Shown: in pieces, positions 10,647 through 24,700 of the stretch
Layout of the letters: the number at the start of each line of letters is the position of its first letter
How positions within the stretch are numbered: position 1 is the stretch's first letter
Source: Candidula unifasciata
Taxonomy: Eukaryota > Mollusca > Gastropoda > Stylommatophora > Geomitridae
Assembly (NCBI GenBank): GCA_905116865.2
Contig: CAJHNH020002708.1
Span: 33,403 to 97,402 of the forward strand
Length of the DNA: 64,000 bases
Direction of reading: 5' to 3'
Notes under the pieces: generated by a model
The model's input: only the letters and a program-made list of their open reading frames with translations
What the model was told of the DNA's origin: nothing
Database searches by the model: none
Program-made: the position numbers and the translations under genes

Positions 10647-11435
10647 CAGCTTCACAACGTAATATTTCCAAAGACAACCGTGGTACACTGTAGCCAACCT
10701 TTATGTGCGGAGATGGCACACAGTCCGGTGCGGCAGAAGCTCTCACTATAACGTACGTCCTGGAAATGCCGTCCCTAATAGTTCGTGCAGTCAGATCAAA
10801 AGTTCAAACTGTATTTTGACTTCGCTGCTTATGCAGCTTCCCTTACCGGTGCCGTCTGGTGCGACCGAATCTTTTAATGATAGCACGGCATTGTTAGCAC
10901 ATACTGAAACAGGTTGAGGACAGTTGTTAGTGGCCAGCTGCATGGAACTCATTATTAGACGGCTCGGTCGACTCTAGAGCCGTGCTGGTTGGAAAGAATT
11001 ACCCGCGCCTCTACGGGGAACCCAAACAACTGTCATAGCTGCAACACGCATTACTCACTACTGCTTCCCAGTATGTAATGATAGCTAAACCTATGTTGTC
11101 CAATACAGCCACACACAAATGCTCACAGTTGCATTATTTAGTCACCCTGTACAAATCATTACCCGTTAAGTTACAGCGTGTCATTTTACCATCTCCGGGA
11201 AGACATTTACATGGCAAATATTGAACATGTATTTCCCTTCCTTTCGTGGAACCGTTGTCGTGACAGACCAGGATTTCCGGTTTTTACACCTCAGTGCTCC
11301 CAGTAGCACTGTTATACAGTATTTATTTTCTGGTCTTCCATTTAGATGTGCTTTAAACTAAAATTATACCACCACCTGTTCGTTCATTTCTAAGATGCAA
11401 TCTCACTCATAAGAGAACCGCATTTTAATACTTAC

Positions 11436-11770
<335 letters not shown>

Positions 11771-11929
11771 TTCACCACCCAGTTGTGTAGATCCAGCCAA
11801 TCTGTTTTCCTGTTCATTACCCACTATGCCAGCATGGCATGGAGAGTCAAACTTGCCACTCTGCTCGAAGCATCTTTGTCTTCACCTTTCTCAGCATGCT
11901 TTCAGCGTCTGTTACAATTACAACATAGA

Positions 11930-12120
11930 GATAGACAGGGAGAGGGGGAGAGAGAAGCTGTTAGTTCCCAAGACGATAGAAAGATAATTTACAAGCAGAC
12001 CTGCAAATACGGAGTCATCAACTGGGCAGAGAAAGCCAGTCAGAGATAAGTGGAGGTGGTTGCTTATCATCGTCATCAAGTCCTATACAGAACCTTGCTC
12101 TCATCATGGCACACCCACAA
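11930..12120 (+). mobile_element. LINE C-terminal fragment
   Basis: Encodes YKQTCKYGVINWAEKASQR, close in pattern to GLHKVGVTNWKAKANQR on the minus strand at 2600-2650, so it derives from the same type of LINE terminus. Only the last part of the ORF is present. Confidence 0.5.
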
Positions 12121-12304
12121 CTTTTTCACTGGCCCTATATGTTTTCACAGCGAAGGCAACTTCAATGTATATAATGGTGTCTTCATTTCAGCAGGTCTGC
12201 CTCTGAATTTTTATGGAATCCTCCATTACTATTCTCTCCAAGCCATCAGGACATTTAATGAGGTCAGAATACCTGTTTTCCGGACAGGATGCTGTTTATG
12301 AACC

Positions 12305-12830
12305 TTAGTTAGTTAGTTAGTTGGGTTATCCTCATTGCACTCCGGACATGTCCATAGGTGCTCAGATCATCCCCTCAGTATGAACCCCAACGTCCAATGG
12401 CTAATAGTACCAGTTCTATGTTGATTAACAAGTCTTCTGGTGTGCGTCTCGTTTTTTGCTGTGCCGATCTTAATTCCCAAGTCTGCCATTCTGGCGAGTG
12501 ATGTGGATTCACTGCCACCAAAGTCCACTATCCTTCCCATTTCTCTGAGAGCATTGATAATATCAGCATGATCCATAGGCTGACCGTCGGTAGTGATAGC
12601 GGATCCAGCCAACCTGTCAGCTCTTTCATTTCCATCGACGCCTGCGTGTCCCGGAACAAAAATAAAGGTGACTCCACGCACAGTGGACTTCTGTAATGAT
12701 TCAAGCCATTGTCTGGATGCTGTTGATGAACCTGTTCTCCTCAATGCTCAGACCATGTCAGTGTTGTTCTTCTTGTTCCATGCTATAAAGCCTGGTGGTG
12801 TCTGCAGCAATTAAGCTCAAGGGCCCAAAA
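12305..12830 (-). pseudogene. LINE RNase H domain and 3' tail
   Basis: The minus strand encodes GVTFIFVPGHAGVDGNERAD, the C-terminal half of an RNase H domain as found in I/CR1/Tad-like non-LTR elements. It continues with ITTDGQPMDHADIINALRE, KIGTAKNETHTRRLVNQHRT and GTISHWTLGFILRG. The N-terminal half and the catalytic start are missing. Related copies are at 24020, 46810, 55095 and 56895. Confidence 0.8.
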
Positions 12831-13744
12831 CAATAAAGAGAAAGAGAATAAAACACCACTTACTTAGCATGTAAAGGCACAACCACACACACTATATTTT
12901 TTTCCTGGCCTTGCGTAGGATATTTAATTAAAAGTCTTTTTTCTTTCTGTCTTCGATGTCTCCACCACTACCTTATGTTTATTCACTGCGTTTATCTGAC
13001 CCTAAGGTCCCTAAACCCTCTAGGCGAAGCTACCATCTCCTCGTGAGCCTCGGTGCTCTCAAGGCAGCATTAGCTCCTACTGTGGGAAACACTGGTATAA
13101 CCAATACACTATCGCAGACCCACTTTATTCATTATAATTAATTTTATTCATCCTGTTAGTACTTATTTATTTCAATACTTAGATTATCCACCGTGGAAAG
13201 TACCGAGAACCATGGTGAAATTACCACAAAAGTCACATGACAGAACAAATCACAATGAAAGCAATGTTTCATACTTTTGTTTGAGCTATTTAAATTCTGC
13301 AGTATGTATGCGACGAGATACAGAAGCAATAACTAAGCAATAAGTTGTGCATCTTCTCTGTTCAAATCCCATCGTTATATAATGATGAATGAGTGAGTAT
13401 GTCATGACCATGACTGGGTCAATGCAAATGAGTTACTGGTTCAATAGATTTACAGCTGTTTACTTTTTTTTTGCCCATCACTTTTCAATTTGTTTTTGTT
13501 CTGAGCACTGCAGAAGTGAAAACATGAATGATTAATCAATCGGGTCCGTCCCTGTGAACAGATATTACACAAAAACACATAAAACTTATTCTCTCATTAT
13601 CCTACTAAATTTATTTAGTTATATATGTGTTATATTTCCTAATGGATATTCTAACACACTAAATATAAACTGTCTTGCTTCTTCATCTTCTTCTCTTCCA
13701 TGTTGTACCTCATCGAAGTGTGGGGGGGGGGGGGGGGGGGAGAT

Positions 13745-14170
13745 GTAATGTTCGTTGATGAGCTCTATCAAGAGCACTATTAAAAATGATGCTCATTTCT
13801 GTAAGACTGTTCTTAATGCCATCACTCCATATTTTCCGAGGTCTTCCACTCGCTCTATACCCGTTGTAACATTTTAGAGTGGCTCGCTGTGGTGGCAGAT
13901 AGTACCAGGGCATTCTTGTTAGGTGTCCAAACTACTTCATTTGTTGTTCTTTGATGACCTGTAAGAATGGCTTTATTCCTAGCATTCGTCTGATTTCATG
14001 ATTTCGTATTCTGTCGTACGTGAAACTCCTGTAGCTCTTCTAAGGCATTTAATCTTTGTTGTCACAATTTTACGTTCATTGGAGGATGTAAGTGTCCACG
14101 TTTGGCATTGATAGCATAGTGTTGGCCAAAAAATAGTTCTGATAAGATTGACTATAGTACTCCGAGGTAT
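13745..14170 (-). pseudogene. LINE C-terminal fragment
   Basis: The minus strand encodes MPWYYLPPQRATLKCYNGYR, then ASGRPRKIWSDGIKNSL and DRAHQRTLHLP, a typical terminal segment of invertebrate LINE ORF2. Upstream broken frames match the KIRNxxR-type segment seen at 21486-21870. A G tract (about 13722-13740) sits at its 3' end. Confidence 0.7.
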
Positions 14171-14339
14171 CTGCTTGTGTGTCAGCAGGGGAGATTAGTT
14201 GCCCCATTACTGTCTTGCACATACTAATAAGCAGATAGGGCCATTAAGATGACAAAGATACCTGGACTAACCCATTACCTTTATTAGGCTAAGGTGTGCA
14301 GAATGCAACTATCTACACAGTAACTGCAATCACTCTGTG

Positions 14340-16030
14340 AAACTTAGCTTTACTCACTCACAGAATTCAGGCACTGAAACTTGATGACTCCCTATCATAC
14401 TTAGGAGTAACATTTGACCCAAGAAACATAAAAAATAAAATAGAAACGAATCAGAGCAAAGGACTCAAGAGAACTCAACTGATGAGGAAATTAGCTGAAG
14501 CAGAAGGGGGGCAAACCTGTGTCCTCAACAGAACCTATACAGACTATGTGAGGCCAACACTTGAATTCGGGATACCTGCTTGGGACAACACATCTGCTAT
14601 ATTAAATTTTCAAAAGGTCTCAAAGATTCAAAACCACATAATCCATTATGAGAGGGACTATGCACTCCACGCCTATATCAGACATGGAAACATTCAACTA
14701 GTCTCCATGATCTGGAAGACAGGAGAGCCATGCAGCTCCAAATACCACCACTTGAGAGAACAATCCATGCATGGCTGATTGCAAAAACATCAGAAACCCC
14801 AGAAGGGTAGACTAAAAAGAACATGTTACATCCAGAAAGCAAATGCCAGCCAAGCTTGCTGACACCCCCCCCCCCCCCTCAGACAACATGCCAACAGACA
14901 GAACCACTACAACTGGGATCTCCAAATCATCTTTGAGCAGCTGTGCTACCAAGTCCCTTACAGAAAAAGACATCAACAGACTATCCACATCAGAGTTGCA
15001 TTATAGTTTATACAAGTGGCTCAGCCAAGAGGAAATCAGAGATGGAGGAGGAAGAATATACATTGAATGCCTAAATGGTGTAAACTGACTGACTTTCTAC
15101 CCCACTAGGACATCACACAAGCGATAAACACCCGATGACACAAAGTGCCACCATGTGGATGAGGATCCCAGTGGAGAAGTCCCAGAAACCGCGTTCAGAC
15201 AAATGGCCATATTTATGGCCTGCCTAAATTGCGACCCCTGGCAAAAAAGCCAGGGTGGGGCTTCAAATAACAAAAAATTTCATCCTAAAAAGGACAAAAC
15301 TGATTTTTTTGTATGATGTAAACACTGAACAAGCCATATTAACAGGTTCATGTTCCTTAACTTACTAAACACAGGCAGATGCACTTCTGGTGGCTTGTTC
15401 TTTCCCAAATAGACAACAAACAAACAGAGCAAACTGGTCAATCCGACTACTGTTATGTCAGCAATTATTAACCCACAAGACACAGAGTTTGTAGACTTAA
15501 CGAAACAGCTGATTCACTTAGAGCTCTTCAGTTGAACAATCTGTTCTGCCGTGGATTCCACGTCACTTGGGCTTGGAGGGCAACCAACTGTGGACTGACT
15601 GGCCAGAAGCAGCACCAACATGAGGCAATCAAATAGTGACTTAATCCGCCCATAGAATAAGGCATTATTGCAATCTAGTATTCAAGAAAGGTAGCTGGAT
15701 GCCCATACACAATTTTCTCCTCAAGATTCACTTCATTGCCTCTCTAGATAGTGACAGTGTGTTTTACTCAGACTAAGGACAGCGTACAACAGACTTCACT
15801 AACATATGTTCACATTTTTCAGTGTAGGAAACATGGAGATGTGTCACTGTAGCGTGGCACCAGAATATGCTTGGCATGTGCTCCAACAATGTCAACTGTA
15901 TGCTGCTAACAGAAAAACTATTTTGCGTACTCATACCTCAATGAAGACAAAGCTGTATGGTACACAAGGAGATATGGACTGCATGATAGCTCTCATTACA
16001 AACTCCTGATACAGGTTTCTTTATAAAAGG
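14340..16030 (+). pseudogene. Decayed LINE: RT tail, RNase H and C-terminal segment
   Basis: Three broken pieces lie in ORF2 order. RT tail: LDDSLSYLGVTFDPR, then YTDYVRPTLEFGIPAWDN (14370-14770). RNase H pieces: LYKWLSQEEIRDGGGRIYIE (15008-15070) and IPRHLGLEGNQLWTDWPEA (about 15550-15610). C-terminal segment: CHCSVAPEYAWHVLQQC followed by LYGTQGDMDCMIALI (15840-16000). A family D repeat interrupts it at 15099-15290. The remnant ends about 80 bases before the PDSS2 stop codon. Confidence 0.75.
15099..15290 (-). repeat. Family D interspersed repeat, copy 3
   Basis: Minus-orientation copy inserted within the RNase H region of the LINE at 14340-16030, so it is younger than that LINE. It contains the reverse complement of the AAGCCCCACCCTGGC hairpin block and of the CGGGTGTTTATCG block. 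Confidence 0.8.
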
Positions 16031-16105
16031 ATAGAAGGAGAAGCAGAAGAAGAAGACTGTGGACTGCATAGTTGACTGTAACTGGTTGAGCCTAGGAAAG
16101 AAGTG

Positions 16106-18658
16106 TTATCTAACATCACTCATAGCTGTAACCATATTAATGAGGGCCGCTTTGGCATCTGAGGCAGGGTAACACTCCAAGCATGCTATTGCCTTGTTCC
16201 TGTGTTGCAGACACAATTCCTTGCCTTGATCAAGAACTCCACTTTTCAGAATAATTGAGGCAATCTGGAAACACAACAGTTACTAGTGATTTCTTTGTAT
16301 CTTTCACTATATAAAAGTACTAATATGTAGATTGCAGGATGACCAAATGGTCTTACAAAAAACTATACTCATTTTTAAACAACATACATTATAAACAAAA
16401 AATGCTGTGTGACTGGCTCTTTCCACTGAATCCCAAACATCACTTCATATGTTCACTGATCTTCAACATTTAACTTGAGCATACTAAACAAATCTGGCTA
16501 CCACAGTGGCCACTTCTGTTATATATTTATTTGAAACTAATTATTTCAACATTTCTCACAGAGACATAAAAAGCAGAACATAAATGGCTGCCACCCTGAC
16601 AATGTGTCAACATACATGTCAGGTCCAGCACAAATCTGCTCTTGTAATGCCATATTGAAGGCATCCTAAAAGCTGAATACAGCTGTATACTGACACAGTG
16701 TCAGCAATATTCTCAGGATACATGCGGCAGAGGAGAACATGAGGAAATAATTTCTTTGAATTCAATTCCTTGCACAGATAAACAAAATATAGGATTGCTC
16801 ACAGCATTCTATGTGACTTTCTTGATTGTCCATATTATTCTGAGAGAAAACTCAAATTATGAAATAAGTTATATGACACACTGACGGCTCTGATGTTTTA
16901 AACTTCTTGCAGAAATTGTCCTCTTATACAATCTGATATTACAGAGGACCAAATCAACTTTTCGTATGTTACGTCTAGTAAAAATTTTCCCTTTTTGAAT
17001 TCAAATGACCACATACCTTTTTAAAATTTGCTGGCCCGGCTTGCCATAGTTCCTCAAGATGTTTGAACTCATGTAAGGTCACTTTTTCTCTGTACAAGTA
17101 GATGGGGGCTAAGGCCAAGGTCAAAGCTGATAACTCATCTTGTTGTGTAAAGGGTACCATGTCCTTGCACAACTGAAGACAATAACATTTAGCAATTAAA
17201 CCACGCCAAGGTTCATTAGCCACCCCACTGATCATGACAAGGTTCATTAGCCACCCCAATGATCATGCCAAGGTTCATTAGATATCCCACCGATCATGCA
17301 AAGGTTCATTAACCACTCCACTGATATTGTCAAAGTCCATTAGATATCCCACTGACCATGCCAAGGTTCATTAGCCACCCCACTGATCATGCCAAGATTT
17401 ATTAGCCACCCCACTGATGGTAAATGACTTTGCTATACCTTTTCCATCCTCCTGCCCTATACATAAACCTAACAGGAAGCATCTAGAGATTGTAATTTAG
17501 GAGAAGGTATAACCTGAGGTAGAATATTTTAGTGAAAATAAATACTGAGAAGTTTACAATAAACTGATCATACAGTCCCGGAGCGTGATGAAACAGAAGC
17601 AAACATATGTTAGAAATATAAACATATTGCAGAAATGACATGATTTTGCATTCATAATATTTAGTTGCTGATGTGCAGAGAAGATAAATTTAACTGAAAC
17701 ATTCATAAGGACTTTGAGGATATGTCGACAAATTCAGTTCCAGTGATGCTAGCACATGTGTACTTTGGGTGTTATGTTACAGGTATCATGTGAATAGAAC
17801 AAATCTGAAGCAAGTCAAAATGTTTTATTATTTAGATGCTCTGATAACAGCAGATGGAAAATGTATTAAAGAAGTTAAATGTAAAATAGTTCAAACAAAG
17901 GCAACAGCAGTTAACAAAATGAAGAATATTCCATGCAATCTTTCTTTGGTTACTGAGATGAGGAAGAGCATTCTCAATGGCCATTAAGAGCTAATCTCGA
18001 AATGCAAAATTAATTCACTGACAGTCAGCCGATCAGTGAACAATTATGTGGAATCTGCAGACATGTGGTTATAAAGAAGAATGCTGAGATCGCCATGAAC
18101 AGACAAACAGTGTTAACATGGATACCTTTGATGAACAGAAATGATTAACTGCTTCAGCAGACAATCTGCATTCTTTGACCCAATCATGAAAAGGTAAAAA
18201 CTGGAGTATATTGAGACAAAGGCGAAAGTTAGAGGGAAAGAGAGGCTGAGGAAGACCAAGAACAGTTTGGCATCATGGCATGAAGGAAAATCTGTGCCAT
18301 AAATAAGTGAATGAATACAAGAAAGAAGGCTGTGGACAAGACATGACTACCAACACTACATGGCATGAACTAGGAATATGTTATGAGTCTAGATACTACA
18401 GCTTTTGACTACACCTACTGATCTATACTGCATAAAACCAATATCTGTGGAGTCTGGAAGTATATTTAGTCATTGTGCAAATTAAAAACAATGATAGGTT
18501 TCAACAGCAACACCAACAAACGAACTTGGTATGCAGGTTTAGATGCAAGGATGCGTTTAAAAGTGCATTTTCAAAGGATTTAATGTATCACCATCAATAA
18601 GTGACTTGACAATAGGCAAAAGTGATCTCTTATTTGTGTGTGTGTATACGTGTGTATA

Positions 18659-18705
<47 letters not shown>

Positions 18706-21700
18706 GAGGGAGAGAGAGAGAGGTTTTAAATAAAACGAAAAACAAAACCTAATCATGCCATAGTTATGGTTTATAATTTATGCGTTTTCTAGCTGGGTCA
18801 TTTGTCCACTAGACATTTTTAGGGCAATGTGTCCTCCTCAGTCAGTCTTCATTTGGACTAGCCTAACTTACGTGTTCACAGAATACTAACAAAAACACTG
18901 TCAATATGGGAAGCCACCATGGTGTAGCAGCTAGCCGCTTACCTGAGGATGGAAGGTCATGGGTTCGAGTCCTGGTGGCATCAGACATTTTTTTTCAAAA
19001 ATGTCTTTGGCTCTTAGGTAGCCCCAGCCCTGAATGGGTACCAGGTGGAATTCTGGGAAGTAAAGGCAGTCGGCATTATGTTGGACATATCACCCACCAA
19101 GTGCTGACTGGCCCATAAATCTTGCCCAAGATGCCCAATAGGCTTGAATGTGTGGAAAGGGTCCTTTACTTTACTGTCAATATAAATAGGAAATATAATA
19201 GACATGGTGACTATGATATTTACCCACAGAAAATTTCCGGAGTTTTTAGGCTAAACAATTTTTTCTATTGTGTCCTCACCGTGATGTCATATAATGTGAA
19301 AATACATTGTTCTTTGTCGGAAAAGTGACTTAAAACCACTTTTACATGGTTAATGGAAATCAGTTAATTATTTGCTTAGTTTGTATTTAGTGATGACTTC
19401 CCTTTACATAGAAATAACCCTTTTCCCAGTTTATTCATTTAGGGACTGGATAAAAAAAAAAAAAAAATCTGTTAGTAACGTGACTTTCAAAACTGCTCTC
19501 ACTTGGGCACCAGAGGGTAAGACAAATAAAGAGTGTCCAAAAACAACATGGAAACAAACGATGGAAAGTGAACTAAGTGCTGCACCTCTGACATGGAAAA
19601 CCGCACTGAAGATTCCACAGGACCGGAGGGCGTGGAAAGTTCTCTCTTATGTGCCACTAGGCATAAAGAGAATTCATGATGATGTGACTTCACCAAAGAA
19701 GAAGATGACTTCACACCTGCCTGTCTGCTCAGTAGTCTACGGGTTCGATCCTCTGGAAATTTATAAAAAAAACTGCCCAATACTCACAATGTCTACGGTT
19801 TCTAGTTTCTCAGGGAAGCATTTCAGAGAATTATAAGGATGCACTTTGGTTAATGAAATGTTTAAAAGTTTTTTTTTTTTTAAAGAACAGGTTCAAAAGG
19901 TTAAACTGTTCCACACAACTGATATGCAGCTTTATTTCTACCGTCCTGACATCAAGGGGGAGGGGGTGTCTTCTGATGCTGGCCTATGCTGCTTTCTCTT
20001 CACCAATCCTGCTTTGCTAAGTTATGTTTTTGTTCTCCCTCGTTAGGCTTGTTCATATGTGCTTGGGAGCTGCAGTAGCATAGTGGCCTGACATTTATCT
20101 GCTAGCCCAAAAATGTTGGGTTCGTGCCCTCACCGGGTGAATTTAGAATAAAAATTATAAATCCAGAAGGACAGATGATTTTAAAGACCCTTCCTGACCC
20201 ACTTGATACTATTCTTTGCTTCCCCAAAATGCTCATTATATTCTTTTCCACATTAAAAATGTCACAGAAAAACTAAGCCGATATGTAATCAGTTCCTTCA
20301 AGATGAATTTTTACCATCAGCGAACAAAACAAGCAAGATCTTACATTGTAGTTTGCAAACTATATAGATCTTGCACCTTGTCAGCACTACCCAAGTTTTA
20401 CAGGAATTTGTTTTTGACTTAAATTGACTTATTTAAACTGGTCAGTTGCACAATTCGCTAGCACACATGTGAACAAACCTGTTGAGCGTAAGTTGCATTC
20501 TCCCCAAATGCAAATGCCATTGTCTCAAAGTCTGTGGAGTGGCCTGCAAGTGTCATGGCAGACTGGCAGCTCTTGGCAAGCAAGCTGCCAAGAGACAAGT
20601 AGGTCTGCCTCAGCCAGTCTGAAAAACCCCGGCAACTCTCCGGCATTGTTGGTGTTCCACTGGAATCTGTACAGTTAGTAAATTCTGCAGACATCATGTC
20701 TCCAATAGAACTAGCAATTTGTTCTAGCACCTGTTTGACAAGAATTGCATAAAAACAACTGAAAAAAAATGAAGCAAAATCAAGCTTTCCTTTCTGGTAT
20801 TATTTAATTTTATTTTGCCTGCACTCTCACACATGTATTTGATTTCATTGCACTCACCTTAACTTTTATGTTTCCCTTGAAACCTGAAGTGGTAGAAAGG
20901 AAGTGAAGAAGAAGATATTTGACCTTATTATCTTGTCACTCTGTGGTCCGAAAACTTATCTACTTGAAGCCAGTAATTTCTGGTTAGTAAATTTAAACTT
21001 GACTCACCTGTGTGCTGGTGGTATGCATAAAGGCGGGGAAAAGTAACATCTCTGGTGAATTTCATAAGAGATGACTAAGAAGGGTTAGTTTATAAATGGC
21101 TATATCATCCCAGAGAAAAGATGAGTGATCAATCAATTATTATTATTAATGAAAACAGAAGGAAAGCTATCAAAGACAACTGAAGACGCTTATCTATTAC
21201 AAGAAGAAAGTTATTTTGACAAAGCTTTAATGCTTGCTTTAACCAAATAAAATTTCTAAATTGGCACCTTAAATGTATGAACTGTACAATCTGGCAAAAA
21301 AATGCAGGCAGGCATTTTTGGTAATGAGAATTAAATGTTACAAGATTATAAAGTCTAAATTATTGAAACAAAATGAAGTGGAGTAATCAAAAGTCTCTAA
21401 ACACAGTTGAAAGAGGCACCCCCCACCCCCACAAGTTAAACTTCGCTGTGAGATCATAAGGCACAAGAGGAACAAGATGAGATCATATATAAAGATTCTT
21501 CTTCTCTTCTTCACTTCCTCTTTTACCGCTGTGGGTGTCGAGGGAGATGTAAGGTTCTGTTTCTAGCTCTTCTGGCCGCCTCGACCATAGGCACATCGTG
21601 TTGTTGTAGAGTTTCTCAGTTGTTATCCTTCCATCTTGTTCTTGGTCTACCTCGTGCTCTACGTCCTTCTTCTCTTTCCATGTATGCTTTGTATGGTATG

Positions 21701-24700
21701 GTGTCACAAGGCATTCTCTCTAAGTGGGCAAACCATTTCACTTGCTGTCTTTGTATGTAATCCAGAATTGGTTCTGTGCCGACTTGTTCTCTTATGATCT
21801 CATTCCTGATCTTATCTCTTATGGTCACTCCTACAGCCCTTCTCAGACATCTCATTTCCGTGGTTACCAATTTTCTTTTATGGTTTGTTGTGAGTGACCA
21901 TGTCTGGCAAAGATAATTAAGAATAACGTTTGCCCTGAAAACTGTTTTGTCTCTGTATTCATTAAAATTATAGGCTCAATACAATTTCTGTTCAATAATC
22001 CATAACAGTTATTCTTTTAGGCTGTTCATAAAATGAAAGCACCTGTACTCACTATAGGGTTCTCTAGTTTAGCAAGGCCTGAGCAAGCAGACGCCAGAAG
22101 GTAGTCACCACTCAGGACAGCTATTTTGTTCCCAAACTCCATGTCTGGGAGTGGCCCGTCTTCAGGCCTGAGCAAATCAAGGTTGACAACACCCTTGTGT
22201 ATGAGGTTGGCAGTGTAGATAACTTCTGTGATTTCAGCAAGTGAACGCTGGCTTGATAAAGCAAACACAGATTTATTCAGTAGGTAACTACCATTAGTCA
22301 TTAAAAACGATAAACATCATGTAATTTGAAAAATGATTACAAATAAATGTTTTGAGTTTCACAAACTAGATCTGACACTTTGGACACTTACCTACATAGC
22401 AAACATTGAAGAAAAAAGTATGCCAGAATATGTTAAGTTAATCCTGTTGAGAAGGGGAGAAACAATTTGTGCGACAGTTTTTACCCACAAATATACTGTT
22501 AAAACACTGTTACATGGGATATTTTATTGTTGGATTAGGCATCCAAAATATTGTCATGACAAATATGGCTTTAATTAGGGCCGCGTTAGAGCAGTGGATA
22601 AGAAGCTCGCTTTCAAATCCAGCTGCGACTCGCTGCAGCCCACAGTTGGTGTTCGAAACCGGGCGGCTCCCGGGTCTCACCTAGCCTCTAGGAAATGGGT
22701 ACCAGGGTTGATACTCTGGGGTAAATGGAGGAACGTTGATGTAGCTACAGAGTTACATGCAAATGGAGACACAGGCAGACAGTTTCTTATCAGCTGTCCG
22801 TACTGGTGGCAGAGCACTTATGGTTTATAACCGTGTGCAATGACGCTGGTTCACATCTCCTGACTTAACCTTAATTAAATGTTTGAGACTGTTTTTGTTT
22901 CTCTTTAGAGTTACAAAAATAATAATATTCAGCCCATGCAATTTTCAAAAAAGCATGCTTTCTATTTTCCTGTGAGAGAAAATTAAAAATTCTATGAACG
23001 CCAAATGGTACCCCTTGTTTTGGACACTACCATCTGAATATTTTTAGTTTGTGTTTCCAGGATGGCAACCAGAACATTTTTAAACATACACGGATAATAA
23101 AATATATGCAGAGAAGAAGATGAAAAAAGGAATATATTTCAAAATTGTTATTTGCATACAACCAACTACTAATAGCAGAAACAGAAGAGATTCTCCAGGA
23201 CTATCTCAGTCAAGTCAAAAATAGGGGGGGGGGGGGGGGGGGAGAAATGCATTTTAACATCTATTGTCAATGTTCACCTCAGAAGGAAGAACTGATAGAC
23301 ATCAACATATGAGGTGCAAAAGTAAATCAAATCAGGTACTAGGTCAACTAACGCCACTTCTGACACACTTCTAACAAGGCAACATAGTAAATATTTTTTA
23401 CTCAGCTTTATGTTAAAAAAAAACCATGTCAAACGCAGACTCTTGCTAAAATTAATGAGCAGAATATCATAACAACAGACATGATACATTTTTAGACAGC
23501 TGCCAGATAATAAGAGATTAAATTTAAAAAAAAAAGAAAAAAAAAGACTAAGACTGAAACTAATCATTCAGTTCATTAAAAAAGTAACATGAGATGGTTT
23601 GGTCATCTGACTTGAATGCTCTGGTATGAACTACCGCAGTAAACCACGCTGAAAAAATATAATGATCACACTGCAAGGGAAAGACTACATAGAAGATGGT
23701 ACCATGACATCATGGACAGCCTTAAGGAAAAGAAAACCTTTTCATATAATTTAATACAATAGAAAGAGCACAAAGATGATTCCACAATGTCACTGACTGC
23801 TGCTTGAATGCATTTTCTATAAATAATGTTTTCTTGCAACAGCTGCCAGGAACAGCAATAATTAAAACTTGAAGTTACTACTGGCTACTTTCAGATGTTA
23901 GGAAATCCTAGCTTGAGCATGTCTCGTTAACGAGACTATTTTTGTCAAAGTTGTGTGTTGGTATAAATATTAAATTAACTTAAAATTCAACAGTGATCAA
24001 ACCAGGCTAACACAATGTTATGCTGAGTTGGGTTAAACTGAGTTAGACCCAACATGACAGCACTCTCAACATTCTCATAAGTGCCCCATCTTCAGCAATT
24101 GCATAGTTCCAACTCCGACGGTGCCAATAACTGTCTGTCCTCCTCATCTTTTACCTGAGAGTCAACCAGATCTGGTCCCTTTCTGTTGCATCATTCTCTT
24201 CAGACCATTATCTACTTGTGCCTCCTTGCTGATCAGCCCCCCCACCCCCCCCCCACCCCCCCAAAGACCATCCACCACATCTAGCTTGTCATGCAACAAT
24301 TTAGCACCAAGTGGTGCCGAAGCAGCCAATCTGTCTGCTTGTTCAATTCCCAACACCCTGCATGCCCTGGATAAAATAAATAAAGAACGCCACTCTGCAG
24401 GGAGCAAAATCACTTTTGCAGTTAACCTCCACATACTTCTCCACATACACAGCGACCTGTACAGATTATCGAATGACCTGCCCGTAAGATGTCATGAATC
24501 AGTTGTTGAACTTTTGATTCTGCAGGGCCTCCAGGGCAATCTCTGCCCTCATTGTCTAGCGTTTAGAATGCTACATAAGCCTGATTACTGCCAGGACACT
24601 GACTCATTCCTCTCCTCGCCCAATTTTATCAAGCCTACATGTGCCTAATTAAATCTTCAGCTTTAGCCATCCAAGACCATCAAATTTTCAGCCTGAAACC

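Noticed and set aside
17203..17418. CRISPR-like array
   Set aside because: Units are contiguous without unique spacers, in an intron of a eukaryotic gene.
18905..18985. Functional tRNA gene (also considered at 9750, 10165, 20068, 22579, 36047, 51800 and 56230)
   Set aside because: A and B boxes are present, but the acceptor and anticodon stems do not pair and each continues into a SINE body. All are tRNA-derived SINE heads.
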